Positions 35,230-44,248 of a stretch of 64,000 bases of DNA are shown piece after piece. Origin of the DNA: Aphanomyces cochlioides (Eukaryota > Oomycota > Saprolegniomycetes > Saprolegniales > Verrucalvaceae); the NCBI GenBank assembly GCA_019828595.1, contig JAHQRK010000014.1, positions 1,054,001 through 1,118,000 of the forward strand, given 5' to 3'. The notes under the pieces are model-generated. The model searched no databases. It had not been told where the DNA came from and saw nothing but the letters and a program-made list of their open reading frames with translations. Numbering within the stretch: the stretch's first letter is position 1; each line of letters begins with the position of its first letter. The position numbers were made by a program, and so were the translations under genes.

Positions 35230-36545
35230 ATGAGCTCTCGAGCTGGTCAAGATGCCGCAGCAATCCTAGCGACGCAGCGAAAGAGCGAACTCCAAAGACA
35301 ACGAAGGATTCAGACGAAAAAAGAAGTTGCCACGCTCCACAAACTCATCGGACAGCTCGAAACGAAAAGACAGATCCTCGCAGCAGATTTCGATCCAATG
35401 GAAGCCTTGTCGTGTAAGCAAGTTGCAAAAGCGCTCCAAGAAGAGTTTGCATCCGTCCAGCATGAAAATTTCAAATTGAAACGTCAAAAACAGGCCATGC
35501 TGAACTTGATTGTCACCATGTCCAAGTGGATTGCGTCTGGCCAAGATATCTCGGTAAAACGATCGATTGTTTAATCTGTGTGACGCTGCCTTTCATAGAG
35601 AGGACCAGGAGCAATATTGCATTCAGCTTCCAACTTGAGTCTGCACCGTGTGACTTTGCTTGCGTCAAATCCAGATAGCAGACGGCACGGCTTGGACTGG
35701 TTGACTCAAATCTTGTACCAGAACACGGATGCTTTTCTTGAGCGATATGCCATGCCGTCTCAACCTTCCAACAGTGTTTACGGCGGATTCTTAGTCGATG
35801 TCTCCGACTTGAATAACGTCCAGCATGTCTTTCAAGCCCAAGTGGAAATACCTCTGGATATGGATCATGTTGTCGATCCAGTCCGCCTCCATTTGGTGAA
35901 CAACTTGAATGCTGTTGACACTTACGTCAAACGAGCGATCTCAGTTGACCCTGAGATTGGAAACCTTTCTCTCATATCCTGAGCTTATTTCTGCTCGCTG
36001 TAGATTGTCCACCGCGTCTCCCCCCTCACGACATATATATCCGTCGTTATGCCGAAAATGAAATTGGCGAACAGTACGCGATGAACGTTTTGTATCGCGA
36101 AATTCCAGAGCCTGATCGGGTGACGTTTGTCGGTCAGACGGTCGAAGATGACAAGTTTGAAAGATTTTCATATTCCAGGCGGAAGAGCATCACGTGGTAG
36201 ATTGCAATCCCTCATTGTCATTTGTACTAAAAAGTATTCAGGGTCGTGGTCGCAAGAGTAGGGCCAAGTTCAACTCGGGTGACGTTTTTAAGCCTGTCGT
36301 CGTTGGAGTACACTGACAGTGGATTTCTTTCGCTGGAAGCTCAAGCAAAGAATCATGGCATCGAATTGGATTCAAACGATCCGAGGAGAGCGGAACAATA
36401 CGCAGCCCGCTGCCAAATCGTGGGTGCTGCTGGCGTCTCGCAATACACAACATATTTGAGCAATGTCGTGAAAGCGTCGATCGAGCAAGGCAACTCGCCG
36501 AAAGATCCACTATCAATGTTCTTGGACGAGCAAGTCCTCGAGTAA
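35230..36545 (+). pseudogene. Oomycete coiled-coil/START-like (M96-like) family, broken copy
   Basis: Exon 1 (35230-35553), exon 2 (35599-35955, 357 nt as in the paralogues), exon 3 (36004-36196) and exon 4 (36242-36545) can all be aligned to the copies at 26.2 and 29.3 kb. Two lesions stand out. The donor after exon 2, GAG|GT in the others, is GAG|AT here. Exon 3 is 193 nt against 191, caused by one extra TA in ACATATATATCC near 36031-36038, which shifts the frame out of YIRRYAENEIGEQYAMNVLY. The first two exons and the last remain open. Orientation is opposite to the other three copies. Confidence 0.75.
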
Positions 36546-36613
36546 ATTAGCCAGCCTCCGAAGCCCCCAGAGGCCATGAGGGCAACTCGTGAGACTCAAC
36601 ATATTTCATTTCC

Positions 36614-36973
36614 CTATACTAGCTCAATGCTCAATGAAATCACCGCGCTCTCCTGTGTAGTTGTGGACATCAAGTCGTTTGTCACGTCGCCGTTTTTAAT
36701 AGCACTTTGATAATTCGATCGTATGGCTTTCCCCCTTGCGATTGCATGGCTAAGCCGCTCGGGATAACACCTGGCATCGGCAATGCCTATAGCACCGTAC
36801 CGAGCGTAGAGCAATGCAATGAAGTAACGAGTACGAAAAGTACCGAGTACAGCATGTAGGTTGAAGTTGAAGACCACAGCACCGAAGTGCACGTCAGTAG
36901 CCCCATGCAAAATATGGCACGTGGCAGACTTGAATTTCGCTTGGCGAGGCAAGACGTCGTGCTCAGTGGGCAT
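36614..36973 (-). CDS. Hypothetical protein, unrecognised
   Basis: This 119-aa frame starts MPTEHDVLPRQAKFKS and has a hydrophobic middle (VVFNFNLHAVLG, YFIALLYARYGAIGI). No family is recognised and there is no paralogue in the window. Its end lies just past the broken coiled-coil gene. It could be chance. Confidence 0.2.
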   Translation of the reverse strand: MPTEHDVLPRQAKFKSATCHILHGATDVHFGAVVFNFNLHAVLGTFRTRYFIALLYARYGAIGIADARCYPERLSHAIARGKAIRSNYQSAIKNGDVTNDLMSTTTQESAVISLSIELV

Positions 36974-38833
36974 ACGACTGGCAAGCTAGCTCAGTTGAGC
37001 AAAGCGAGCTAAAGGAACTCGCTTCATCTCATCGCTACGAGAGGAGAATTGAAGGAGTTGGGTCGTCTGCGCGTTGTTGCTGTTTGTCCTCGGCGTGGAC
37101 CTTTACGACGAATGGTCTATCATCCTCAACACAGGAGCATTGGTTCGCAATGGTGCTCATGATGAAGCATCAGATTGATTCAATCTCAGCCGGTGGATGG
37201 CCGCACCATCTACCTTGGCCATGAAGCCTCGTTGCCAGTGTCTCCCCATGAAATGACAACCTTTGGTCGTAGCAACTTTGATAGTTCACACATAGATTGG
37301 CGCCGATGGAATTCATGAGCTTGGCGTCAATATCATGCTGCGTTGACGGCGGGCGAAATAGCGGCGAATCCACCCCGACGAAAGCTATGAGCGAACTATC
37401 AGCTGAAGCAACGTTGCCGGTGAGGTGTCTCTGCAATGATAGTCGTATTCATCCACCCCCTTCGCGGTGCAGAGGCAACGACGGTGGCTGTCCTCATCCG
37501 CTTGGGTTTCATGCTTTTTTCGTTCCGTCGGGACAAAAAATCAGCGGATCAGGTCGTGGAGTGTGTGAAAAATCCAATCCCCGAGTCACGCAAGACGAAA
37601 TCTAGAGCCATCGCCGCTCTGAGAAGATGCAATAGCAATCGAACCCATACGCTGCTGACCTTGACAAAGCTGTGTACAAATCGCTCTTCGGTGTACAATT
37701 TGACGCTCGGAAGTACCGCAAATGCGGAGGGGCACTCATGTAGTACGCTGTAGAGAGCGCGGAGCATTTCGATGGCGTGCTCGCTCGACATCGTGGCGCT
37801 CAGCCGCGTGCAACCAGTCCAGCCACTGCACACTGCAGGTGCAACATATATCAGCAAAGCCAGTGTTTATCTACTGAACTACTGAAGGAATGCGCATTCT
37901 CCATCTTGCAGCTCTGACCCTCCTCTCCACTGCATGGATTTCAGTCCTTCAGCGGTCTTTGAATCAGCTATCAAACAGATCCGCAGTGCTGATCGTGCGT
38001 GCTGCTCGCATTGTCGGCGTGGAATTGAAGCGATTGTCAAATACACCATTGTCGCCGCCGCTGATCGCTCCAGCAAGGTCCTGAACTTTTTATACAGTGC
38101 TGTGAGCCACCCATCCATCTTCCTTCCAACGTGGCGGACACAGACGGACCGATCCTCTCTCTCCAAACTTACCGCTCCCTATCATCTCGAGAGTTCAGAG
38201 AGAGACCGCGGCGTCTTTCTTTGGCGCCGCCTTGCATGCGTACGGAACAACCACTGTTGTCCCGTTGAAATCGTTCCGTTGCACCCACTCCGAGGAGGTT
38301 GCGATTCGTCGACGAGCGTCAACCAACAACGTGCGCAAGATGACAACCACTCGCACGAGAACAAGGAGAAGTGGTCGCGCGTACCGGTAGTCTCAGAGCA
38401 CAGGGGAGGATCTTCTCCTAGAGTCAGGGACATATCCAGAGAGACATCTTTCCATGATGCATCGACGACGAAGGTGGAGAGCTACGTACCTCGCGGCTGA
38501 GACCACAGAGGAAACGTCGTCGGCGGCGGCATCGCGCGTGAAAAGATTTAAACTTTTCGTCACCCACGAATGCGTCGGGTCGCCGTCGATCGATCCCTTC
38601 CTTCTTCCATGTCGAGAAGCACCGCGTACAGTACTGTACACGGGTGACACTGAAGCGTCTTGGAAAGATTTCACAACCTGGGCACGTGTGGCGCAGATTC
38701 GTCGACCACGACATGGATTTCATCCAATCTTGGAACTCGCCGGGACTTTACTGGTGCACAAAGAGCAGACGGCAGCGCATCTGTCTCTCTCTCACATCGA
38801 CCTCAAGGAGCTCCTCAAGGTGCTCTCTTCGTG
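36974..38833. other. Region with overlapping unsupported frames
   Basis: The GC-richer stretch has open frames on both strands (for example 37170-37436 minus, 37890-38084 plus with a signal-peptide-like start MRILHLAALTLLSTAWIS, and 37934-38500 plus). None has a recognisable domain, and the overlapping frames cannot all be real. The 37890 frame could be the start of a small secreted protein. Confidence 0.3.
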
Positions 38834-39222
38834 GAGTAAATTCGTTAACTTGTACACTATCCGGTTAAAATTCGTCAACCTGAACAGTGAGTCGCTGCAC
38901 AATCACGAGACTGTATTCCCAACTCCACTTGAGCCTCAGCATAGTACCTTTAACAGGCTTCATCATGCCGCCATTCCCGATGAGTGGAAATCCCATGTTT
39001 GTTTCTTGTTGGGGGCCCCCTCCTCCGAGTCATCCGCCTTCAGAATATTTTACACTCGACCTCCGCTTCGCTTCGCTGAGCGCCATTTTCTGGCCAGATG
39101 TCTGACGTCGTCCGCGCAGTTTAAGGCTTTTGCAGTGAAGTTACATGCATTGATGAAGTATTGCCACACTGTTCAGGTTAACGAATTTTAACCGGATAAT
39201 GTTCAGGTTAACGAAATTTCTC
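38834..39222. mobile_element. 389-bp MITE with 9-bp target duplication (MULE type)
   Basis: The inverted termini are about 55 bp (left GAGTAAATTCGTTAAC..., right the complement of GAGAAATTTCGTTAACC). Each terminus itself contains two spaced copies of a TTCGTTAACCTGAACA-like repeat around ATCCGGTTAA. A perfect 9-bp direct duplication CTCTTCGTG flanks it at 38825-38833 and 39223-39231. There is no coding capacity. The 9-bp duplication points to mobilisation by a Mutator-type transposase. Confidence 0.8.
39010..39128 (+). repeat. Shared about 120-bp block, copy in first MITE
   Basis: This is the partner of 53085-53210, starting at CTCCTCCGAGTCATCCGCC and ending GTCCGCGCAGTTTAAGGCTT. The termini of the two host MITEs are not alike, so the shared core and the ends have different histories. 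Confidence 0.75.
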
Positions 39223-39402
39223 CTCTTCGTGGCTGCCACTCATCGACTCTTCCACGCAACGCCCCCGTGACTTACGTTTCCTCCACCAGATGCACCATGT
39301 AACACCTTTGTAACGTGCGACATTGTCATCAAGTTCAACCGGGGATGACGATGCACACACTCGGCACTGCTGTCATTTTCGAATTTGCGTCCTTCCTGTC
39401 AG

Positions 39403-39765
39403 ATGCGCAACATCTTCAAAGCGTTTGAAGCCCAGCGGCCGTCGCTCCCGTCGACACCACACCATCGATACCAACCATCTTTACACTTGACCAAGTCGGA
39501 GATCGCCGACATGATCTTCCCAGACGACCACCATGACGACAGCGACCAACCTAGGCGGAAAACGCTCGTCGCGGCAGAAAAGACGCGCCGACACAGCCTC
39601 ATGGCATCCACGTCAGACTACCGCAAGGCCAAACCCGACATATCGTACGAATACGTCGGCGAACACTTGCTGGCGAAATCGGCCGTCGTGCTCTTTGAAC
39701 CCGTCGCGCGGCACGACGACGAACTCGGTGGACGCCATTCCATGCCCGCCAAGTATTCCTATTAA
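39403..39765 (+). CDS. Small protein with RYxPSL motif
   Basis: The frame encodes 120 aa starting MRNIFKAFEAQRPSL. Residues near 22-40 read HHRYQPSLHLTKSEIADMIF, followed by an acidic His/Asp patch and a basic, Ser/Thr-rich segment (RRKTLVAAEKTRRHSLMAS). A similar block RRYEPSLTLSDDSIEEMF occurs in the neighbouring frame at 40511-40816, which supports both as real genes. There is no signal peptide or membrane segment. RRHSLMAS resembles a basophilic-kinase phosphorylation site, but that is only a pattern. Function is unknown. Confidence 0.5.
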   Translation: MRNIFKAFEAQRPSLPSTPHHRYQPSLHLTKSEIADMIFPDDHHDDSDQPRRKTLVAAEKTRRHSLMASTSDYRKAKPDISYEYVGEHLLAKSAVVLFEPVARHDDELGGRHSMPAKYSY

Positions 39766-40510
39766 GTTATTATAATCAAGTTAGTTGCTACTAGTAGGTA
39801 TCAGCTCTCTCTCCTTGTTCATCATGATGCGGACGAAGACAAAGCAAGGGAGCGCCGCCGCAGGAACGCCGTCATGAGCTCCTTGGATGCATGCACATGG
39901 GACATGATCTATCATGTTGCAAATCGTACGATGCGCATCCGACGCCATCCAATCGTCTTTCCATCAACTTAGAGCATCGACATCCCGTCACGGAGGTGCT
40001 TTCCATGCGCCAGAGTGGAAATCATCGCTGGGACATCAACGTGGCGGCGTCCGCGCTGTGGGAGCTCGGCGGTGATTTTTTTCACTGGATTCAACATCAT
40101 CGTTGATAACGACGTCACCCATGCATTACTGCTTCAAGAGATCCATCCTGCCTGCAGCATCTGGCGCCGGGAAGGTTGTCGCCCTCCAGTCGACGTGCTC
40201 GCCGCGTCCCGGGTAAAGACGACTTCAAAGTCAAGAATTGACGCGTCAACCACAGCGTCATCCCGCGCAGGAACACGCATCTTTGTCGATATTGTCCATG
40301 GCATCACGCACCGCGGCGCCTCCAACTCGCTAGAAAACGCCACAGACAGCATCATCATGATGGATAAAGCGACCATCGATGGGTTCGCATGAAGATTCGT
40401 CCACGCTCGGATGAGAATTGGACGGAGTTTTTCCTTGCCGCTTGCACGGCCATGTGGTTGATCTTGATGACCCTCGACACGGCCGTGGCACTTTGAAACT
40501 CGCCGTCAGG

Positions 40511-40816
40511 ATGCACGTCGCGCTCTTCCTCCATCGCATCAAGGAATGCATTGCGCCGCCACCGAAACCGCGTCGGTATGAACCCTCCTTGACGCTCTCG
40601 GACGACTCGATTGAAGAAATGTTCGACACGAGTCCCCCCGTACGCTCTTCCAAGCGCAACGAGAAGCGCAAGCAGCAGCAGACCAAAGGCAACCCACGGA
40701 CTCGAACGCTCTCGATCGTCCACGCCCTCAGTGTCCCGATGCGACTCCACCGCCGCAACAAGAAAAAAACGCCGCCGACGTATTCGCCGCCGATCACCAT
40801 GTCCTCCCGCTTTTAA
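40511..40816 (+). CDS. Small protein with RYxPSL motif, second copy
   Basis: The frame encodes 101 aa starting MHVALFLHRIKECIAPPPKP. The block RRYEPSLTLSDDSIEEMF aligns with RYQPSLHLTKSEIADMIF of the protein at 39403-39765. A strongly basic C-terminal half follows (KRNEKRKQQQTKGNPR, RLHRRNKKKTPPTYSPP), which could bind nucleic acid or serve as a nuclear localisation signal. The ATG at 40511 was chosen to match the paralogue's N-terminus; the frame is open upstream. Function is unknown. Confidence 0.5.
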   Translation: MHVALFLHRIKECIAPPPKPRRYEPSLTLSDDSIEEMFDTSPPVRSSKRNEKRKQQQTKGNPRTRTLSIVHALSVPMRLHRRNKKKTPPTYSPPITMSSRF

Positions 40817-41057
40817 AACGTTCCTCCAGACTTGTCGTCGTACAAGCAGAGCGCGCCGTCCCGATCGTAGGACGCGGCAATCTCTGCGTTTCTTAACTTA
40901 ATATCCACATTGAATTCGTCCCGACAGTCTTGAGCAGGTAGCAAGATGCGCTGGCCTCCAGCATGCCGTGCTGTCGGGACAAGTATCGGCGGCATTCATG
41001 GGCGAAGAGCTGGAGGAAACGCATAGATGAGGCTGTCATTAAATAATATGTGGACGA
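40817..41057. other. Short spacer with an unassigned minus-strand frame
   Basis: A minus frame at 40813-40995 (60 aa, ending DDKSGGTF) has no recognisable identity and could be a last exon or chance. Confidence 0.3.
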
Positions 41058-41841
41058 TTACATAGAGCGGCGCGTGGTGCATGCGCCGCAAGCTCCACTT
41101 CGGACGCGGCTACAGCCTCGACAGAGATCGGCCGTGCAGAGGGAGCAGACTGTCCGTCGTCGAAACAAGCCAAACTTGTGTCCGCACGTCGAGCATTCCG
41201 TTGCGACGCTCATGGAGTTTCGTTTGACATCGTCGTCGGTGTCGAGTTGATGCGGGAATTTCATCGGCAAGACGTGGTGGTTGGATCGGAGGACAAGTCG
41301 CGTCATGGCGTCAAGTTGAGAAGTGAGCTCCAAGGAGAGAAACCTCCACGGAGCTCCCGTGCTGGTCCATCGCGCACGGTCGTACAGTCAAATCCAGTGC
41401 GAGACACTCAACTTTGTCAACTTTTCATTCCTTCGAAATCGAAGTTCCGACTCCAAATGTGTGGAAATCCTCCACTGTACTGGTCGTCGGCTCGTCATGT
41501 CTGCGTCGTGGCGAGCTCTCCGTGCTATCAATCAAGTTCAGCCATGGATTGAGCCGCTTGGGAATGTGCACGAGAGAGTTCTTCCCCCCGCGTGAACGAA
41601 CTCGTGGTTGAGACAACTCGACCATAAGAGAGTGATGATTAGTACTCGAAGTTCCATGAGCATCATCGACAACAATGTCGCTGCGTAGACGGTCAATCTT
41701 GGAGAAGACGATGGATGTGGCGCTGCTTGGCATTGACGAGAAGGATCCACCGCCGCCTCGAGATGGAAGGAAGCAGCGAGAAACGAGCGCGAGCAATTTT
41801 TTCACGAGTTCGACAGAGTGATGGGTCGACTGTACCGTCAT
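41058..41841 (-). pseudogene. START-FYVE-type zinc-finger protein remnant
   Basis: The C-terminal frame (41333-41058 and upstream) gives RARWTSTGAPWRFLSLELTS, then SNHHVLPMKFP, then a zinc-finger CSTCGHKFGLFRRRTVCSLC and CRGCS...CGAC. This Cys pattern with RRRTVC is FYVE-like and would bind phosphatidylinositol 3-phosphate on endosomes if intact; the preceding TGAPWR block resembles the linker of oomycete START-FYVE proteins (inference). The upstream piece 41841-41425 ends in a TGA after SISKE, and the next block is in a different frame with no splice site I could find. I judge it broken; an overlooked intron is the alternative. Confidence 0.5.
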
Positions 41842-42308
41842 TCAAGGAGTGGACACGACGAGTGGATGTCACGAGCATTGCATGGGCAACTGGATTGTCT
41901 GTTTCCAAGCAATTCCAACGACTTCCAGGCGTTCCAGGTGGCTGGGAAGGCGACAGATGTGGCTCTCTTTGCCATCTTGGTTCAACAAGTTTGGCGCTTG
42001 AAGATGTGTGTGCGCTGGTCTGTCTACGGACGAAGTGGTAACAAAGTGCTGGTCATGGAGCTCCACAGATACAGGAACAAGAGACGGTGCTCACTCGCGG
42101 ATAGACTACGCGGATCTGTGAAGGTCATCATCGCGCTTTGACAGCGCTGATGCGCAGACGGTCAATGCTTCCGCAACGTCGTCATACCCAGCGCAAGTAG
42201 GAGGAGAGGGGGAGGCGCTGCCAAGTCGGAATGCATGATGGTAGTAGATTTGGTTGTATTTACATTAGGACATTGGCGACGACACGAAGTATTGAGCAGT
42301 GTTGTTGG

Positions 42309-42778
42309 TTACCGAGCACAGATAGCACAAGAGCCTCCATGGTGTCGACTGCAGCGATGACAGATATCACTGACGCACAAGCCACAAACAGTGCGTCGAC
42401 GGAAGAGTGTGAATTTCTTGGCGCACGAGACGCAAGCATGGGAGCTATCGGATCGCGGCGGTGATGCTGGTCTTTCGATCGACATGGAGTCTTTTTGGAA
42501 AATGCGGCCATGTTCGTCGGCTGCACCCACTCGACGTAGGAACTTTCGTCACCTTTGTCTCACATCAACGAAAGATCCACGATCTTCGCGGTGCTGCAGT
42601 TGTTGCCACTGCCACGCGGCGCATGACACCGTGTCGGCTTATTTATCACGTGGAACTGACAGCGCACCAAGAGCTTTGCCCCCGCTCTGGATATCACGTC
42701 GTAGTCCATGTCCTCTAGCTTGATGGGATGCTGTTTCCTCGCGGCACCGACCCGCCAAAGCCGCGCAGAATATTTCAA
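42309..42778 (-). pseudogene. Second START-FYVE-type zinc-finger remnant
   Basis: The upstream frame 42778-42560 (QHPIKLEDMDYDVISRAGAK) ends at a TGA after VDLSLM; the same frame then continues as DKGDESSYVEWVQP. The zinc-finger frame is shifted: SMSIERPASPP, then CVSCAKKFTLFRRRTVCGLC and CHRCS...CAIC. The C-terminal CxxC, RRRTVCxLC, CxxCS, CxxC order matches the neighbouring remnant at 41058-41841, and both have a KxSMSxE/A-like lead-in. Two disruptions without evident splice signals suggest a pseudogene. The intact family would target PI3P membranes. Confidence 0.5.
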
Positions 42779-42808
42779 CTAGTACAGACAACAAACTTAA
42801 ATTGATGA

Positions 42809-44248
42809 TTAGACTTCCTTGGCCTTTGGAGAATTTGCCGCTTTAAAGCACGACACTGGGAGCATCACGATCGTCCCGATGGCTGCGAGGGGATACGCCA
42901 GCACGCGGGAAAGATTGAGCCACACCGCGCGACGCCATTGCCACGACTCGACGATTTTTCGGTACGGCCATCGGTTTTCACTGAGAGGGCCAAAGAGACT
43001 CTTGGCAATGCTGTCGTTCGATGAGCTTTCAATCATGCGAAAGAGGATGCGGGCGATGCGTTCCCCGGCAAAGGATGGAGCTTGGTTCAAATGCTTGGCG
43101 TAGACGAGAATGGCTTGAATGTCGGGGTATCGCGTCGTGTTGTATCGTTCAAATGATCCATCGACACCCTGCGCGGTGCATTCTCCAAGCACCAAGGCAT
43201 CGTCGAGGCCGCTGTTGATCCCTTCTGCAGTTGGAGGAAGGAGCGCATGCGCAGCATCGCCAAGCAACACAATCCATTCGCCATGGTTGAATCGGCTGCA
43301 TTCCACGACTGCACCCGTGTACGATCGTCGCGTGAAGTACTTGGCCCATTCGTCGTCAGGCACCAACGGCAAGAAGCGAGGAGCGATCGTTTCGATCCAT
43401 CGCTTGAGTTTGTCGATGTTTTCAGGCGTGGCTTCCGTCTCCTTGACCACTTGGGACAAGCTTGAGGGAGGATCGGCGCTGCGGACCATGGTCGAGAGCG
43501 TCCATTGCAATTGGCCGCTGTTGTCGATTGTGGCAGCGAAATAGCCGCTCGAAAAGAGATAATTGATCCCGACGTCCATGTCGTCATTGAGTTGCCCGAT
43601 TCCGCCAAAGAGGACGCGGTATTGGTTTACCCAAGGCGTGACAGTGACTTTGAAAGTTGGATCGGCCTCTTCCATCGATCTGCGGACGGCAGAATGGACA
43701 CCATCCGCGCCAACGATGCGGGAATCGCTGGCATCAACTGTGACTTGTTGCGCAACGTTGCCGTCTTCAAGAACATCAAACGTGAGCGTCTTGGCTGTGA
43801 AATCCATCGAGTGAAGGCGATGGTTCTTGACGAGTGTAATTTTCTCGGGTTGTTTCGAGCACGCTTCCCAGAGGAACAAATTGACGTTGCCGCGAGAAGT
43901 ACCATACGTCAAACCGGATGGAAGATTCGCGACGAGCTTCTTGCCTGCAAAGATCTCGATCGAATCAATCACGCGCGCATCGTTGCGAATGCGAGCCGAG
44001 ACTTCCGGCGCCGCAGATGTAATGGCATGCAACCCACGTGGGTTGACGCCAATCGGGTAGCTCTCCTCGGGATCGTTGGGGATTTCACTGCGGCCTTCGT
44101 AAACTGTGACTTGGTGGCCATTCTTGGCGAGTTGTAGCGCAGCAAGGCAGCCGACAGGACCGCCGCCGACGACGATATACTTGGCCATCTTGTTGGAAAA
44201 TGGCCGAATGTTCGGTTGGATCAAGCGTGGGACTTGTGAACTGTCCAT
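42809..44248 (-). CDS. FAD-dependent monooxygenase, kynurenine 3-monooxygenase-like
   Basis: This single exon of about 479 aa starts at the ATG at 44248 (MDSSQVPRL); an internal ATG at 44188 (MAKYIVVGGG) is an alternative that would begin right at the Rossmann fold. Motifs: GGGPVGC at about 28-33 (dinucleotide binding), EGR shortly after (binds FAD ribose), GADGVHSAVR at about 180-189, and GDAAHALLPPTAEGINSGLD at about 330-350, the second FAD motif of group A flavin monooxygenases. A hydrophobic segment near the C-terminus (VLAYPLAAIGTIVMLPVSCF) resembles the membrane anchor of kynurenine monooxygenases, which hydroxylate kynurenine at the mitochondrial outer membrane. The substrate is not proven; squalene epoxidase-type or other group A enzymes remain possible. 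The frame looks intact. Confidence 0.82.
   Translation of the reverse strand: MDSSQVPRLIQPNIRPFSNKMAKYIVVGGGPVGCLAALQLAKNGHQVTVYEGRSEIPNDPEESYPIGVNPRGLHAITSAAPEVSARIRNDARVIDSIEIFAGKKLVANLPSGLTYGTSRGNVNLFLWEACSKQPEKITLVKNHRLHSMDFTAKTLTFDVLEDGNVAQQVTVDASDSRIVGADGVHSAVRRSMEEADPTFKVTVTPWVNQYRVLFGGIGQLNDDMDVGINYLFSSGYFAATIDNSGQLQWTLSTMVRSADPPSSLSQVVKETEATPENIDKLKRWIETIAPRFLPLVPDDEWAKYFTRRSYTGAVVECSRFNHGEWIVLLGDAAHALLPPTAEGINSGLDDALVLGECTAQGVDGSFERYNTTRYPDIQAILVYAKHLNQAPSFAGERIARILFRMIESSSNDSIAKSLFGPLSENRWPYRKIVESWQWRRAVWLNLSRVLAYPLAAIGTIVMLPVSCFKAANSPKAKEV

Noticed and set aside
37890..38500. Possible small secreted protein starting MRILHLAALTLLSTAWIS
   Set aside because: The frame is only 64 aa, the longer frame at 37934 overlaps it in a different register, and I found no splice sites joining them.
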